Shown one piece after another: positions 33,468-44,400 of a DNA stretch of 64,000 nucleotides (the stretch's first letter is position 1; every line of letters begins with the position of its first letter). Source of the DNA: a virus; IMG/VR virus record IMGVR_UViG_3300021467_000006, positions 32,321 to 96,320 of that record. The stretch is one strand, 5' to 3'. Under the pieces are notes generated by a model. It was not told the DNA's origin. It saw only the letters and a program-made list of their open reading frames with translations, and searched no databases. Position numbers and translations under genes: made by a program.

Positions 33468-34235
33468 TCAATCTATAGTAAACCAATCATTTGCAAGGCC
33501 ATCTTGATCGCTTTGCAAGTAAGGAGAAGGTGGTATCAATTTTAATTCATGACGGCCTCGTGTTAATTTCCCTATATAACAATATCCATTATCATCAGTT
33601 ACACCTACTGTTTTACCATCAACCTGAACTATAGTTCCTGGAACTACGGTTTCGGTGGTAAAATCTTTTACTACAATACTACAACTTGGGTTATCTTCAT
33701 CCTCGTCTTCTTCAGATAATAATGTTATTATCTGATTAGCAACAATGTTGTCATTATTTACAAAGTAAATGCATACATTTTTTTCTGGATAATCTGATGG
33801 TATTGATTTCAGGGTATAATAATAAACCTCAAAAGAATAAGTTATTTTAAAATATCCAAAATAATTACCAGAAGGTAGAATAATTCTTCTACCATCAAAA
33901 GTTACATTCCCATTATTCTGCCCTAACCACTTATATTCAGATATACTGGAAGGTAGATACCTTAAAGTAATCTCATTTGTATCAGAATATTTCTTATCTA
34001 TGGCAAAATATTCCGTTATGGTATCTCCAGAAGTTCCTGAAGGAGATAGAGACCCAGAAGAAGTCCATGTCTCCTTAATATTTGAAGAAGTAATAATAGA
34101 TAATACTATTGGTTCTCCTGGAGAAAAACTCATTTTACCATTATTTTTATCAGGATCTATCTCTATATATAAATACCCGTCTTTTCCTTGAGGAGTTGAT
34201 TCAAAATCTATAACATATGTAGCTAAAATGCTCAT
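33468..34235 (-). CDS. Tail-tip protein with duplicated beta domain and PEGA/carboxypeptidase-regulatory-like end
   Basis: 255 aa. The N-terminal about 165 residues align with the 34788 protein (start LATYVxDF, then a W-x-G...I/VTY core). The C-terminal 70 residues (VVPGTIVQVDGKTVGVTDDNGYCYIG) resemble a carboxypeptidase-regulatory-like beta sandwich, common in surface proteins. Baseplate or fibre-attachment role inferred. Confidence 0.58.
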   Translation of the reverse strand: MSILATYVIDFESTPQGKDGYLYIEIDPDKNNGKMSFSPGEPIVLSIITSSNIKETWTSSGSLSPSGTSGDTITEYFAIDKKYSDTNEITLRYLPSSISEYKWLGQNNGNVTFDGRRIILPSGNYFGYFKITYSFEVYYYTLKSIPSDYPEKNVCIYFVNNDNIVANQIITLLSEEDEDEDNPSCSIVVKDFTTETVVPGTIVQVDGKTVGVTDDNGYCYIGKLTRGRHELKLIPPSPYLQSDQDGLANDWFTID

Positions 34236-34480
34236 ATATATACCTTCTTAGTGGTTAAATTTTTAGTAGGTAATGGTATAAAAATATTTGGAGTACCCAA
34301 AATAACCACACCTAAATCACCTTTTTTAACATTCAGGTTATCCTGAATCTTAGTTTTAACTATTTCTCCAGAATTTAATTTCACAAAATAATCATTACCG
34401 GAGATATCACTTATCATGCCTTCTATGGTATTAGATGTTTTGAAGATATCAGTTAAAACTTTAGTTAAATGGGTCTGCAT
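34232..34480 (-). CDS. Small baseplate-type OB/SH3-like protein, 82 aa
   Basis: Small beta protein with GDLGVVILGTPNIFIPLP, similar to the 32130 product. Overlaps both neighbours (4 and 20 bases). Likely a tail-tip component. Confidence 0.52.
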   Translation of the reverse strand: MQTHLTKVLTDIFKTSNTIEGMISDISGNDYFVKLNSGEIVKTKIQDNLNVKKGDLGVVILGTPNIFIPLPTKNLTTKKVYI

Positions 34481-34787
34481 ATTCTCCCTCTACATTCATA
34501 TTTACAGAAACACCCTTATTTTTATCAATATTTATAGTCATAGAAGTTATTCTGTATTTGGAATTAACTTCTGGATTATCACAATAAATACCAACAATAT
34601 CCCCATCCATTAACCCCCTATAAGGCACTGAAAGTTTATATTGTTTATATCTATAATACCAGCTATATAATTCTTGCTTACCTACAATTACAGCTTGAGG
34701 TTCTGTAGTAATTAAGGGGCTGGAAATAGTAGTTTTACGCTTTTCTTCTCCAGAACCTGTTTTCTGTATGACTATAGAAACAGCCAT
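34461..34787 (-). CDS. Tail hub-associated protein, 108 aa
   Basis: Beta-rich (YRGLMDGDIVGIYCDNPEVN) and directly downstream of hub-type genes. No family recognised; position supports a tail-tip role. Confidence 0.5.
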   Translation of the reverse strand: MAVSIVIQKTGSGEEKRKTTISSPLITTEPQAVIVGKQELYSWYYRYKQYKLSVPYRGLMDGDIVGIYCDNPEVNSKYRITSMTINIDKNKGVSVNMNVEGEYADPFN

Positions 34788-35264
34788 CTATATAGCCTCC
34801 ACCCAGATTAAAACAGGATCAAAATTACCAGAAACGCTGGAAAATATAATTGGAAGATATTTAGCTGTATAAGTCACATTCCCTATTCCCATACTCTTAG
34901 TCTGAGAATATATGGTAGAAGATACCCCAGCATTATAAGTTATAGATCCCAAATCTGTACCATACCATTCAATAGAAGCACTCTCTATAGTATGGGATAC
35001 ACTACCTTCACCATTTGTAAAAGTAACATCCTCTTCAAACGTATCCGTAGTTACTGACCCTGCAGTTATAGACCCATTTGTAGCATGAACACTAACTGAA
35101 TCTAATAAACTACTTGGAGATCCATATAATCTCAGATAAATTGTATCCCCAGGATAAAAACTGGTTCTACCATTATTATCATCTGACTCTATTGCAAGGG
35201 TAAGACTACCAGCTTCTCCTTCATCAAAATCCAATACATAAGTAGCAAGGATTCTTTCTGTCAT
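34788..35264 (-). CDS. Tail-tip beta-domain protein, 158 aa
   Basis: The whole protein is one copy of the domain also at the N-terminus of 33468-34235 and at the C-terminus of 35265-39332 (LATYVLDF, YPGDTIYLRLY, EWYGTDLGSITYNAG). Abuts the 1355-residue gene. Probable structural module. Confidence 0.55.
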   Translation of the reverse strand: MTERILATYVLDFDEGEAGSLTLAIESDDNNGRTSFYPGDTIYLRLYGSPSSLLDSVSVHATNGSITAGSVTTDTFEEDVTFTNGEGSVSHTIESASIEWYGTDLGSITYNAGVSSTIYSQTKSMGIGNVTYTAKYLPIIFSSVSGNFDPVLIWVEAI

Positions 35265-38200
35265 TTATACCTCCTTGGCTATTACAAAAAGAACAGAATC
35301 TTCATCGAGATCTTGAGCATACCATAAATCATAAGCAGTATTATAAGTTATTGAAACTATACCTTCAGTTCTATCTCCCGAAGGAGTCAATTTCAATGTA
35401 TTCTCCCTTTCTGGATCTACAGTTATAGTTCCTGGGTTTAATCCTATCCATGAATATGAAACTATATTTAATATTGGATATTGTGTAGTTCCTTTAGAAG
35501 AAACTATTTCTACTTCCTCAGTTATTTCTTCGGTTATTGTTCCTTGGTATGTCAATGATCCATCTGTTGTCCTAAATTCATAAAAAGAATCTGGATAACC
35601 CGATTCATTATAATCAGGAATTGCAGTTAAATACACTCTGAAATAGATAGCATCTCCTAAGGTAGGAGAAGGTGGAGTCTTATCAGGATCTAAAACTATT
35701 GTTCCACTTACATTGCTTTCCTGTTTAGTAGATGTATCTGTTTCAACTAATACTGCATTATATCCACTTTCCTGTATTTCACTCTCACTTAATGAAATAA
35801 TATTATCATAATAATCAAAATCATAATCAGTTGTTTCACTTTCTATTTCATCTGGATTATATGGATATTTATATCTTATTATTAATTCGCCTTGCTTTCC
35901 ACATCTAACTATACCTCCACCAGCTTTAGCAATAGCATCTATAACCTGTATTTTAGTTTTACCTGCTATTTCAAATGTATTTTCCGGTATAAAATAATCA
36001 AAAATATTATATTCTAGGGTAAAACCAGAAGCTAAATTAGCTATAACATCACTAGCCACTCCTGAAGATAAATATTGATCTGTTAATTTCGTGGAATAAG
36101 GCTCTGAAAGTATAGCTGTTTTACTCCTTCCCCATATTTTTATAACTCTTTTGCCAAAAGATGCACTAAATTCACGTTTTTCTAGCAAGAAATAATAATC
36201 ATCTATACCTATTTTTATATGTATCCTTAATGTTTCAGAACCATCAGGCTCCAATAATGACCATAATGATAAATCTGATATTTCTGCATCGAAAGAGTTG
36301 GTAAAATAGTTTTCCGATAAAGTAATAGAAATATTTTCCACACTATCTTTAATAGACTGCCCATCTAAAAATATATCAAAATCACCTGTAGAAGCACTAG
36401 CTCCTTCATCAGCTACAAGATCAAAGTCTCCCAAATGAAGAGGATCTGATTTTCCTAATGTTGTTATTAGAGAGTAATCTTTTAAGAGTGGGTTTATTGA
36501 TAAAATGTCATTTATGATTTTTATGTTTTTCTTTAATTCATCTCCAATATAATTAATAATATCTATAGTTTTAAAGGTTTTTTCATCAATAGAATTTAGT
36601 AATGTAGTTAAAATCAAAATCTCATCAAAGTTTAAACTATTAATCAAATCATAGTATTTTTCTACAGGATCATAACCTAGTTTATTGAGCAAATTCATTA
36701 ATCTTAGTTTATCTTCTATGATATGATTAACTAAATTCCGGTATAAAATATAAATTATAGAATTCTTAACATTATAGAACTTTATACTCTGTATGAGGTT
36801 TTTAATATTATATAATACTTTTAATGAGATAGTATTTAGAAATGAAAAATCCTTATATAAACTAAAATGTATCTTCCAAGCCAATTCTCTTAACATTTGT
36901 TGAAGATTTACTTTCCAAGCAATAGTTTGAGAAGAAGTTTCAAGCCCTATTTGCCAAGCAATTATATTTTGTAGAAAAGATTCTATAGTTCCTATAGTAA
37001 TCAAATTGTTAAACAACGATTCTTTTACTGTACTTATCCAATCAGAAGACCTAGCAGTCTTAGAAATCCTCAATAAAGCTATTAAATCTTCCCAATAATC
37101 ATCCCCAGCATCTGAATATTTTCTCCCTATAATATGCCCTACAGAAGATAAATCCGCAGACCCAACAGCAGAATTGGCATCTGTTCCATCAGAAGAGGCA
37201 TCTATATATAAATTGATAGTATAGTCGTCCAAAACCCCCACAACATAATGGTCGTTATTGTCTGCTATAGTCGTAGTAGATATAGCTTGCACATCATCAC
37301 CACCATCATCTTGCTTCCACAGTCTCAAATAGTTAGAACTATCTTTCCTGAAATGTATTGTAGGTGTTTCACCGGAAGTTCGTGCCCCATATATAGTAGA
37401 CCAAGTAGTCGTGTCATCGGTTTTGACAAGGGCTTCAACTGTGAAATCACTATCTCCCAAGATATCTAAATAACCTTTATCATTACCTATAGATATGTAA
37501 TCATCTGTTCCATCAAAATTTTGACCACCAGCAAAAGATGAAGTGGTTTCTTGAGGCTCATTAGCTCCCTTCTTAGTAAGTATTTTTCGCTCTTCTGTAA
37601 GAAGTTCATCCCTCAAATACTGCGTCTTATATTTAAAATTATGAATATCTACTAAATCTTCTATGGTATATATCTTACCCGTATCATGTGTTCCAAAGAA
37701 AAATCTATCTCCATCCCATGCAAAACCTTCTCCCTCTTCAGAAATATTAGTTTTATATTCAACAGTATCAATAGTTCCATCATCTCTTAATAAAAGCTCA
37801 AATATAGAAACTTGAGAGCCATTGTCTGCTAATAAAAATAACCTACCATCAACATAATCCATCCCTTGTGGAATACCTACCCCACTATGAGACCATACAT
37901 TCCCCAAAGTGTAAGTTCCATCAGAATGAAGAGTTACCTCTCTAACCTTAAAAGCATAAGGAGAAGTTGTCTCTGAGGTAAAAACATAAATCGTATTCCC
38001 TTCCTTATAAGCTATTTCTCCCCCTTCTCCATAATCCACAGATGATAAATCCCACTCCTGTTGTTTAGTACCTGTTTTAGTTATTTCCCATACCTCATAG
38101 GGCTCGGAACCTCCCGAACAAAAAAGTAGCGTATCATTATCTTCATGAATATCCCCTCCCGCTGCATGTGGTGGGCCTGAAAAAGAGGTAACATCTGTAC

Positions 38201-39332
38201 CGTCATACTCAAATTTATATATAGTACCATCTACTCCAGCACCGTTATCCTTACCCCAATAAAAATATGTACCATCCGCAGCTAAACCTTGATTCCCATA
38301 ATTAGAGGATTTCGTCAGATAAGTATATAAATCAAAAGAGTCTACCATAGAGGTAGCTAAAAGAAAGTCATTATCCCATACACCCGAAGCCATGTAGCTT
38401 CCAGCCCTACCAACATAACCACTAGCCCGTTCACAAGAAGAAACAACAAAATCTTCAAAATAGCCAGATACAGAAGGATAATCTCCACCACAAGAAAATT
38501 CTAAAGCTACCACAGCACTATCTGAATACATTGTGATCTCACCCAGTGAAATCCAATCTCCAGTAGTCTTGTAATAATATCTTGTTAAATCTCCTTCACG
38601 AACCAAACGTAGCGTAAAATCAGTATCTGTCACATTATCCCAATCCAAATTGGTAGAAGTCCCTTTGTTGTATCTCGATTTAATAAACTGCTGCCCTATT
38701 GTCGAATCGTATCCTCTTCCAACATAACACCAATGACCTCCTCTATCAGGAAAATGTAGTACTAAATTCATTACCCACCAATTAGTAGAAGGAGTAGAAT
38801 CTAAATGACCTTTTACCTGGATATCAAAATCTCCCCATAATACAGATTTCAATATAATTCTATTCCTTCGGTTGCTTGAAGAGACTGAAATAGATAATCT
38901 ATTAGATTGTATCGTTGGATTACCTTTACATACTCGCCATTTCAATATATCAGGAGGATCACCGTCTACACCCGTAAAATCATCAGATAAGTCAGTAGGA
39001 GAAGGATGCCATCTTTGGTCATCAGCATCTTCATCATAATATAAATAGATTTTTGTATCAGATGAGCTGGATACATCGGGAATTCCTACAACTATCCAAC
39101 CATCATTAGAGTCAGACTCCCATCTCTGAACATTTACAAATAATCTTGTAGTACCATCTTCTTTAGATATAGCAATTTTTTCATAATGAGATCCTACTTT
39201 ACTAAACACATCAGATAAACCACTAGCAGACATATCTATATCTAGAGGAAAATAACTTATATCACTCCCAACTTTTGTACTATCTATAGTTAGAGGTATC
39301 CTGTTTTTAAATCCAGGCAAAAATCCAGCCAT
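35265..39332 (-). CDS. Large tail hub/tip protein with DUF2341-, LamG- and hub-like modules
   Basis: 1355 aa. Order: N-terminal DUF2341-like part (FKNRIPLTIDSTK, DTKIYLYYDED, about 1-115), a beta region, a propeller-like region, and a LamG/concanavalin domain (FDGTDDYISIG ... IGRKYSDAGDD, about 605-770). A long helical stretch (about 785-965) follows, then a hub region resembling tail protein gpD/gp27 (FDAEISDLSLW, IKIGIDDYYFLLEKREF, GKTKIQVIDAIAKAGGG, about 990-1215). The C-terminal 140 residues are the shared beta domain. Probable tail-tip and adhesin fusion. Confidence 0.65.
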   Translation of the reverse strand: MAGFLPGFKNRIPLTIDSTKVGSDISYFPLDIDMSASGLSDVFSKVGSHYEKIAISKEDGTTRLFVNVQRWESDSNDGWIVVGIPDVSSSSDTKIYLYYDEDADDQRWHPSPTDLSDDFTGVDGDPPDILKWRVCKGNPTIQSNRLSISVSSSNRRNRIILKSVLWGDFDIQVKGHLDSTPSTNWWVMNLVLHFPDRGGHWCYVGRGYDSTIGQQFIKSRYNKGTSTNLDWDNVTDTDFTLRLVREGDLTRYYYKTTGDWISLGEITMYSDSAVVALEFSCGGDYPSVSGYFEDFVVSSCERASGYVGRAGSYMASGVWDNDFLLATSMVDSFDLYTYLTKSSNYGNQGLAADGTYFYWGKDNGAGVDGTIYKFEYDGTDVTSFSGPPHAAGGDIHEDNDTLLFCSGGSEPYEVWEITKTGTKQQEWDLSSVDYGEGGEIAYKEGNTIYVFTSETTSPYAFKVREVTLHSDGTYTLGNVWSHSGVGIPQGMDYVDGRLFLLADNGSQVSIFELLLRDDGTIDTVEYKTNISEEGEGFAWDGDRFFFGTHDTGKIYTIEDLVDIHNFKYKTQYLRDELLTEERKILTKKGANEPQETTSSFAGGQNFDGTDDYISIGNDKGYLDILGDSDFTVEALVKTDDTTTWSTIYGARTSGETPTIHFRKDSSNYLRLWKQDDGGDDVQAISTTTIADNNDHYVVGVLDDYTINLYIDASSDGTDANSAVGSADLSSVGHIIGRKYSDAGDDYWEDLIALLRISKTARSSDWISTVKESLFNNLITIGTIESFLQNIIAWQIGLETSSQTIAWKVNLQQMLRELAWKIHFSLYKDFSFLNTISLKVLYNIKNLIQSIKFYNVKNSIIYILYRNLVNHIIEDKLRLMNLLNKLGYDPVEKYYDLINSLNFDEILILTTLLNSIDEKTFKTIDIINYIGDELKKNIKIINDILSINPLLKDYSLITTLGKSDPLHLGDFDLVADEGASASTGDFDIFLDGQSIKDSVENISITLSENYFTNSFDAEISDLSLWSLLEPDGSETLRIHIKIGIDDYYFLLEKREFSASFGKRVIKIWGRSKTAILSEPYSTKLTDQYLSSGVASDVIANLASGFTLEYNIFDYFIPENTFEIAGKTKIQVIDAIAKAGGGIVRCGKQGELIIRYKYPYNPDEIESETTDYDFDYYDNIISLSESEIQESGYNAVLVETDTSTKQESNVSGTIVLDPDKTPPSPTLGDAIYFRVYLTAIPDYNESGYPDSFYEFRTTDGSLTYQGTITEEITEEVEIVSSKGTTQYPILNIVSYSWIGLNPGTITVDPERENTLKLTPSGDRTEGIVSITYNTAYDLWYAQDLDEDSVLFVIAKEV

Positions 39333-39341
39333 ATTTAATCC

Positions 39342-39839
39342 TTAAGGTTCTAGATATTCTACTACAATAGTTGTGTTGTCATTAGGATCTGTCGAAGCAC
39401 CAGCATTTACGACTCTTTTAAACCATATATAATTCTTATCTCCAGACGCCATATTCCCCAAATCCAATTTATTACTGGAATCCCTAAATGTGAAAGTTGT
39501 TTCTTCCCAACCAGTTTGATCTGGAGCTGTATCCTCGTCAGCTATGGTAGTAGGGGAAGAAGGATTCTTCCCCTCCCAAGCTATTTGAATAGAAGTATCT
39601 GAAGAAGAAGTATCTGAATCAAAATAGACTTTTACAGAGTTATAAGAAGCCCCATTGGCATATAAGACTAAACACCTGTACTCAGTATCTCCAGAAGAAG
39701 CCTCCGAAGCTAATACGTCATCAAACAAATTATTCATTGCAGTGGAATTGAGTTGTGTTGCACTCATGCTGCCACCAAGAGATTCGTTTGGATCTCCATT
39801 ATCTGAACCTGAATATGTATATCTCCATTCTAAAGGCAT
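39342..39839 (-). CDS. Virion structural protein, 165 aa
   Basis: Beta-rich, low-charge protein. Its LNSTAMNNLFDDV...EYRCLVLYA part and C-terminal NYIWFKRVVNAGAS...TTIVVEY resemble the matching parts of the 341-residue neighbour, suggesting a duplicated domain. Role in the tail tip inferred. Confidence 0.55.
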   Translation of the reverse strand: MPLEWRYTYSGSDNGDPNESLGGSMSATQLNSTAMNNLFDDVLASEASSGDTEYRCLVLYANGASYNSVKVYFDSDTSSSDTSIQIAWEGKNPSSPTTIADEDTAPDQTGWEETTFTFRDSSNKLDLGNMASGDKNYIWFKRVVNAGASTDPNDNTTIVVEYLEP

Positions 39840-39849
39840 TTATTTCTCC

Positions 39850-40875
39850 TTAAGCTGATTCCCCATAAATACCAACAACAACTGTATTGTTGGCTTTACT
39901 ATTTGCTCCGGCTGGAACTACTTCTTTCATCCAAACTGCCTCACTAGCTGGATACAATTCAAAAACCAATGTGTCACCACTAGCCCATGTGCCCGTCCAA
40001 CCTGCAGAAGGAACTGTAAAATAAGGTGTAGAAGTATTTGGGTTAGAAGGAGAAAAATCAGATGAAGTAGTTCCAGATCCTAAACTTCCCAAATAACTAC
40101 CAGAGGCATCAAAAGCCGTAGCGGAAGTAAAAGTCAAAGTTATCGTATCTCTAACTGAGCCTTTATTATCCCCTGTTATTGGATGATTAGCATCATCGAA
40201 ATCCCCATCGCCAGCCGTAGTTGCTACCACCGAATCAGTATAAGCATGTAGATCTCCTAAATCCAAATAAATGGCAATTCTGGTATAATAGGTAATTCCA
40301 CCGTCATCATATGAAATTGGATAATCATACTGTAACTGGCTATCCAATCCAATTGTGGCAACACTTCCAGACCAACTTATAGAGTCTATCTCATTAAATT
40401 CGCTATGGTGTGTAGTATCAGATTCATCTTTGAGATTAGTTATATATAATTTATCTCCTGAAGCTAGTACTCCATTTAAGTCGGTTTGAAAGAAATTTAC
40501 TTCTATAGAGGTAGCTCCGGCACTGGCAGCAGAATTCAGTCTTCCAGTTCCATAAAACTTGTAGCTGGAATCAATATCATTCTGAGTATCTGTAGCCGTA
40601 CCTGTAGCAATCCTGAAATAATCATCTCCAGTGCTCAACTTATCTATGAAGAAAGCTACATTATACAAGGTATCCTGCTCATCATCTATATTATGAACAA
40701 AGATTTTTCTATATCTGGTTAATCCAGCTACCCTCTCAGCATTGGTAACACGAGGAAAAACATTATATAAGGTATTATCAGTTACCTGGGTATAACTCTC
40801 CCTACCTCCATTGTTATTGCCGTCTGTATTTACAGAGGCTTTAAATAAAACTATTTCTGATGTAGATACTGGCAT
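39850..40875 (-). CDS. Virion structural protein, 341 aa
   Basis: Acidic, Ser/Thr/Asp-rich beta protein with no recognised family. Its N-terminus (NTLYNVFPRV...LTRYRKIFVHN) and C-terminus (AVWMKEVVPAGANS) match the 165-residue neighbour, with an inserted central domain. Confidence 0.55.
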   Translation of the reverse strand: MPVSTSEIVLFKASVNTDGNNNGGRESYTQVTDNTLYNVFPRVTNAERVAGLTRYRKIFVHNIDDEQDTLYNVAFFIDKLSTGDDYFRIATGTATDTQNDIDSSYKFYGTGRLNSAASAGATSIEVNFFQTDLNGVLASGDKLYITNLKDESDTTHHSEFNEIDSISWSGSVATIGLDSQLQYDYPISYDDGGITYYTRIAIYLDLGDLHAYTDSVVATTAGDGDFDDANHPITGDNKGSVRDTITLTFTSATAFDASGSYLGSLGSGTTSSDFSPSNPNTSTPYFTVPSAGWTGTWASGDTLVFELYPASEAVWMKEVVPAGANSKANNTVVVGIYGESA

Positions 40876-40884
40876 TTTTAACTC

Positions 40885-41088
40885 CTATTTATTTTCCATT
40901 TGTTTATTTAAAACCCTAGGTTGAGGCGGAGGTACTGCCCCTCCACACATTGTAAATAGTCCTTCCGGCCTAAATACGCATGAGAAATCTCTTGGGTTAG
41001 CGAAAATAATCTCTACTTTTCTTATTTTATTATCCTCAGTTAGATCTAGATGAAATTCCATACCTCTTCTAACATCTTCAATAACCAT
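40885..41088 (-). CDS. Hypothetical protein, 67 aa
   Basis: Small protein (VRRGMEFHLDLTEDNKIRKVEI) ending in a Pro-rich stretch. Between tail-tip genes; no family recognised. Confidence 0.52.
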   Translation of the reverse strand: MVIEDVRRGMEFHLDLTEDNKIRKVEIIFANPRDFSCVFRPEGLFTMCGGAVPPPQPRVLNKQMENK

Positions 41089-41089
41089 T

Positions 41090-41470
41090 TCATACCTCCA
41101 ATAATTTTATAGTTCCATACATATAATCGTCATCTCCTAAGTTATTCCTATTTATAAGTGGTTTAAAATCCAAAACAGGCGGATCATTAAATCTAAAAAT
41201 AACTTCATAAGAAGTATTACCATATACCAAAGTTATAGGGCTATTGACTTCTATTAAACTTTTCAATTGTTTATAAGTAGCATATGTTATCCAACCACTT
41301 TCTCTTGTAGCCACCAAATTTATAGGTTTTCCTGCAGTAGCTTCAACAGCATAATAACAGATCCTACCCCCTAAAGTTCTAGTAATAAAACCAGAAAAAG
41401 GTTCCCAAGAGAAATTATTCTCTATAACCATTTCATTAGATAATGCTATACCACCTAATGTTATACTCAT
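41090..41470 (-). CDS. Distal-tail-like small protein, 126 aa
   Basis: Directly follows the tape measure gene (4-base overlap), the place where distal tail or minor tail proteins lie. Beta-rich; no motif firm enough for a name. Confidence 0.55.
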   Translation of the reverse strand: MSITLGGIALSNEMVIENNFSWEPFSGFITRTLGGRICYYAVEATAGKPINLVATRESGWITYATYKQLKSLIEVNSPITLVYGNTSYEVIFRFNDPPVLDFKPLINRNNLGDDDYMYGTIKLLEV

Positions 41471-44400
41471 ATCGACATAAGCCTCTCTTTTTCAAGTCGC
41501 TCTACAAACATATCAACTATTTCCTTATCACCAAACAAAGGAAATTGTGTTCCACCTAGATTCAAATTTACATTTACTATTTCTTTAGGTTTGGATTCTT
41601 GCACTACTCCTCCTGCCTGCATTTTAGGAAAAGAAGCGTTGAAAACCAATCCCTCATTTATACTCTTAAAAAATCCAAGACCTAAATTCTTAACAATTTC
41701 CTTTCTTACAACAAATTCACCAGGTTCTAACCATGTAGGAACTACATCCCCGCCCCCATATCCAGGAATCCAACCACCTGTAGATTTACCTTCCCCTTTT
41801 GAAACTGCTATAGAAATCTTAGCTTTCCTATTTATATCATCAAGCAATTTGCTTACATCTTTGAGTTTGGTTATTACAGAATCCAAATTGTCTTTAATAA
41901 CTAATTTAGGTTCTGATTCCACTATCTTTTTTATAAGAGCCTCAAATTTAGGAACTATTTCAGTATCAATATTATCCTTAATTTCCAATTGTCCTTGCTT
42001 CTCTAAGCTCTTCTTAACAGCATCCATAGCCGATCTCATCTCTGTAACCAAAGAGTTGAGAGATTTTTCCATCATATTTATTTGAGCTTCAAGAGTGGTC
42101 TTCTGATCTTCAAGTACAGAATCCTTCACATCTGAAAGGTCTTTCATCAATGCTTTGATTCTATGTGAAAGAGATCTAACTTGAGCTTCACTTAACTTTG
42201 TAGTAGATAGAAAGGAAGATTTAAGAGCATTTAATCTTTGTTCAGCTTCTCTTAGATAAACCTTTCCCTTTCCTTCATCAGCATAAAGTCTAGCTTCACT
42301 CAATAAAGAGCTAATACTTCTGGCTTCTCTTTTTAATCTATCGAAGGTACTTCTGGAAGTACCCTCCATCTTCCTCAGTTTCTCACGTACAGCGTTATCG
42401 AAACTCTTTAAAGACAACTCCAGAGAAACTTCATTCTGTTGAAGTTGGACATTTATATCATTTAATTGTTGATATAATTTCTGAAGAGCAGATGTTTCAT
42501 CTTTTACTAGCTGATCTATGGTATTTTTATAATTAGTTGCAGCTTTACTCATCTCAGAGTAAAGCCTAGTTTCTTGCTCTGCTCTCCAAGCATTTATCTT
42601 ATTTATAGTCTCAGCATTGCCTTTAGCCAGTTCCAACTGCCTTTTATAAGATTGTTCCATCAATTGCATTCGAGCAGTTATAGAACCTATATCTACAAGA
42701 TAAGTTTGTTTGGCTTGTAATGCTTTTTGCTGGTTTATCTGGATCTTTTGAACATTGGTTAGTTCGTTCAACTTCTTTGTATAATCCACGATACCCCAAG
42801 CAACCTGTTCTCTAATCAGATTCAATTTCTGTAAAGTATGAGAATATTGCAAAGTAAGAGTTTGAACATCTTGGAGCGGTTTCATAGTATTTTTAAAATT
42901 AACAGTAGTTCTGGATAATGTTGTATCCATATCAGAAAACTGTTTCTGAAGCACATTAATAGAAGTTACTAGGGATTTTATCTGAATATCCTCATCTTCC
43001 AATAGGCTTACAAATCTCTGAACCGCTCCCCCCTCAGTAGCAGGTAAGATTCCTTCATCTATAAGGGTACTAAATGCTACCTTCAAAGCATCTATATCTT
43101 CAGACGTACTAACAAATTGTGTAGATAACTCTACAAACAATTTGGGATATTTAGCTAATTCTTTTATATTTTTTGTGTCTATAAAAGTTAGGTCTTTTAT
43201 AGACCCCCCTTCATATTTTAATATATTTAAGAAATTTTTAAGTGATTTTGTATAATCATTTATTGTCTTATTTGAAGAATATAACTTTTTAGCAAATTCA
43301 GGGCCTGCAAGCTCAACAACTTTTATGAAATCATAAAGTTGCTTGCTCATATCTTTTGTAATGCCTGTTAATTCAACATTTTGGTCTCTAAGTGATTTAA
43401 GCCACTCTGAAGATAGGGGAGATCCTAATAATTTTTGAATGTTAGAAATAGCTTTATTTAAATCACCTACATCCGGTAGACCTAATACCACATCAGCTTC
43501 AGTGAAAGGAGTAGCCAATTCATCTCTGTAGTTTTTATAGCTTTTCAATATCTGTATTAATTCCTTATTCTGTTCTTCATAAGTATCTCTTAGCTTCCTA
43601 TTGGCTTCAGCTTGTTTTTCTAATGCATCTGAAAATTCAACTATCCTCCGTACTCTTTCTATTTCTATATTACGCTTTATAGAATCATTCAGAAGTTCTT
43701 GTGCCTTCCTAAGAGTATTAGTGGTATCAGCACCTGTAACTATCTCGGCATTATATTCCTTCATTAACTTATTATATTCTTCTAGGGGAACTAAACCTGC
43801 TTTGTACGCCTTAGTTACTGCCTGAATAAATAAGCCTGCCCTTTCCAACCCTCTTATCTCGGCTACAGTATCATTAAAATTACTCATAGACAGGCTTAAC
43901 TCATCTATCCTTTTCTTTGCTGATTCAGCAGCTAAAACTATTTCACCTACCGTCTTGGTAAATTTTATAGCCCCTTCTGGGGTTATTTCCATTTTTCTAA
44001 GACCTGTAAGAGCATCAATAAAATGCGTAATGGTAGGCACTAAATCCACAAATACCGCTTTTATGCTATTCCAGAATATAGTTAATCTAGCCTGCAAACT
44101 TTCACTAGCAATAGCAGCCAGAGAAGCAGCACGGGCATAATTATTAAAAGATGTACTCAACTGTGCAACCTTTTCAGCATTGGATACAAGAACTGCGATT
44201 CCAGAAGCACCTCTTCTTCCAAACGCTCTAAATGCATCTGCAGCAGAAAATCCTGCCTTCTTAAGAGTGTTCAATATTTGAGTTATTGTATGTAATTGGG
44301 GGTCTACATCCTCTATAGTCAATCCTAAATTGCTTAATGTATCTATAAGCCTATTAGAGGGTCTTAATAATTCGGCAAACATAGCTCTCATAGAAGTACC

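Noticed and set aside
41591-42085. Plus-strand frame inside the tape measure gene
   Set aside because: Antisense shadow of a long helical protein; no start signals.
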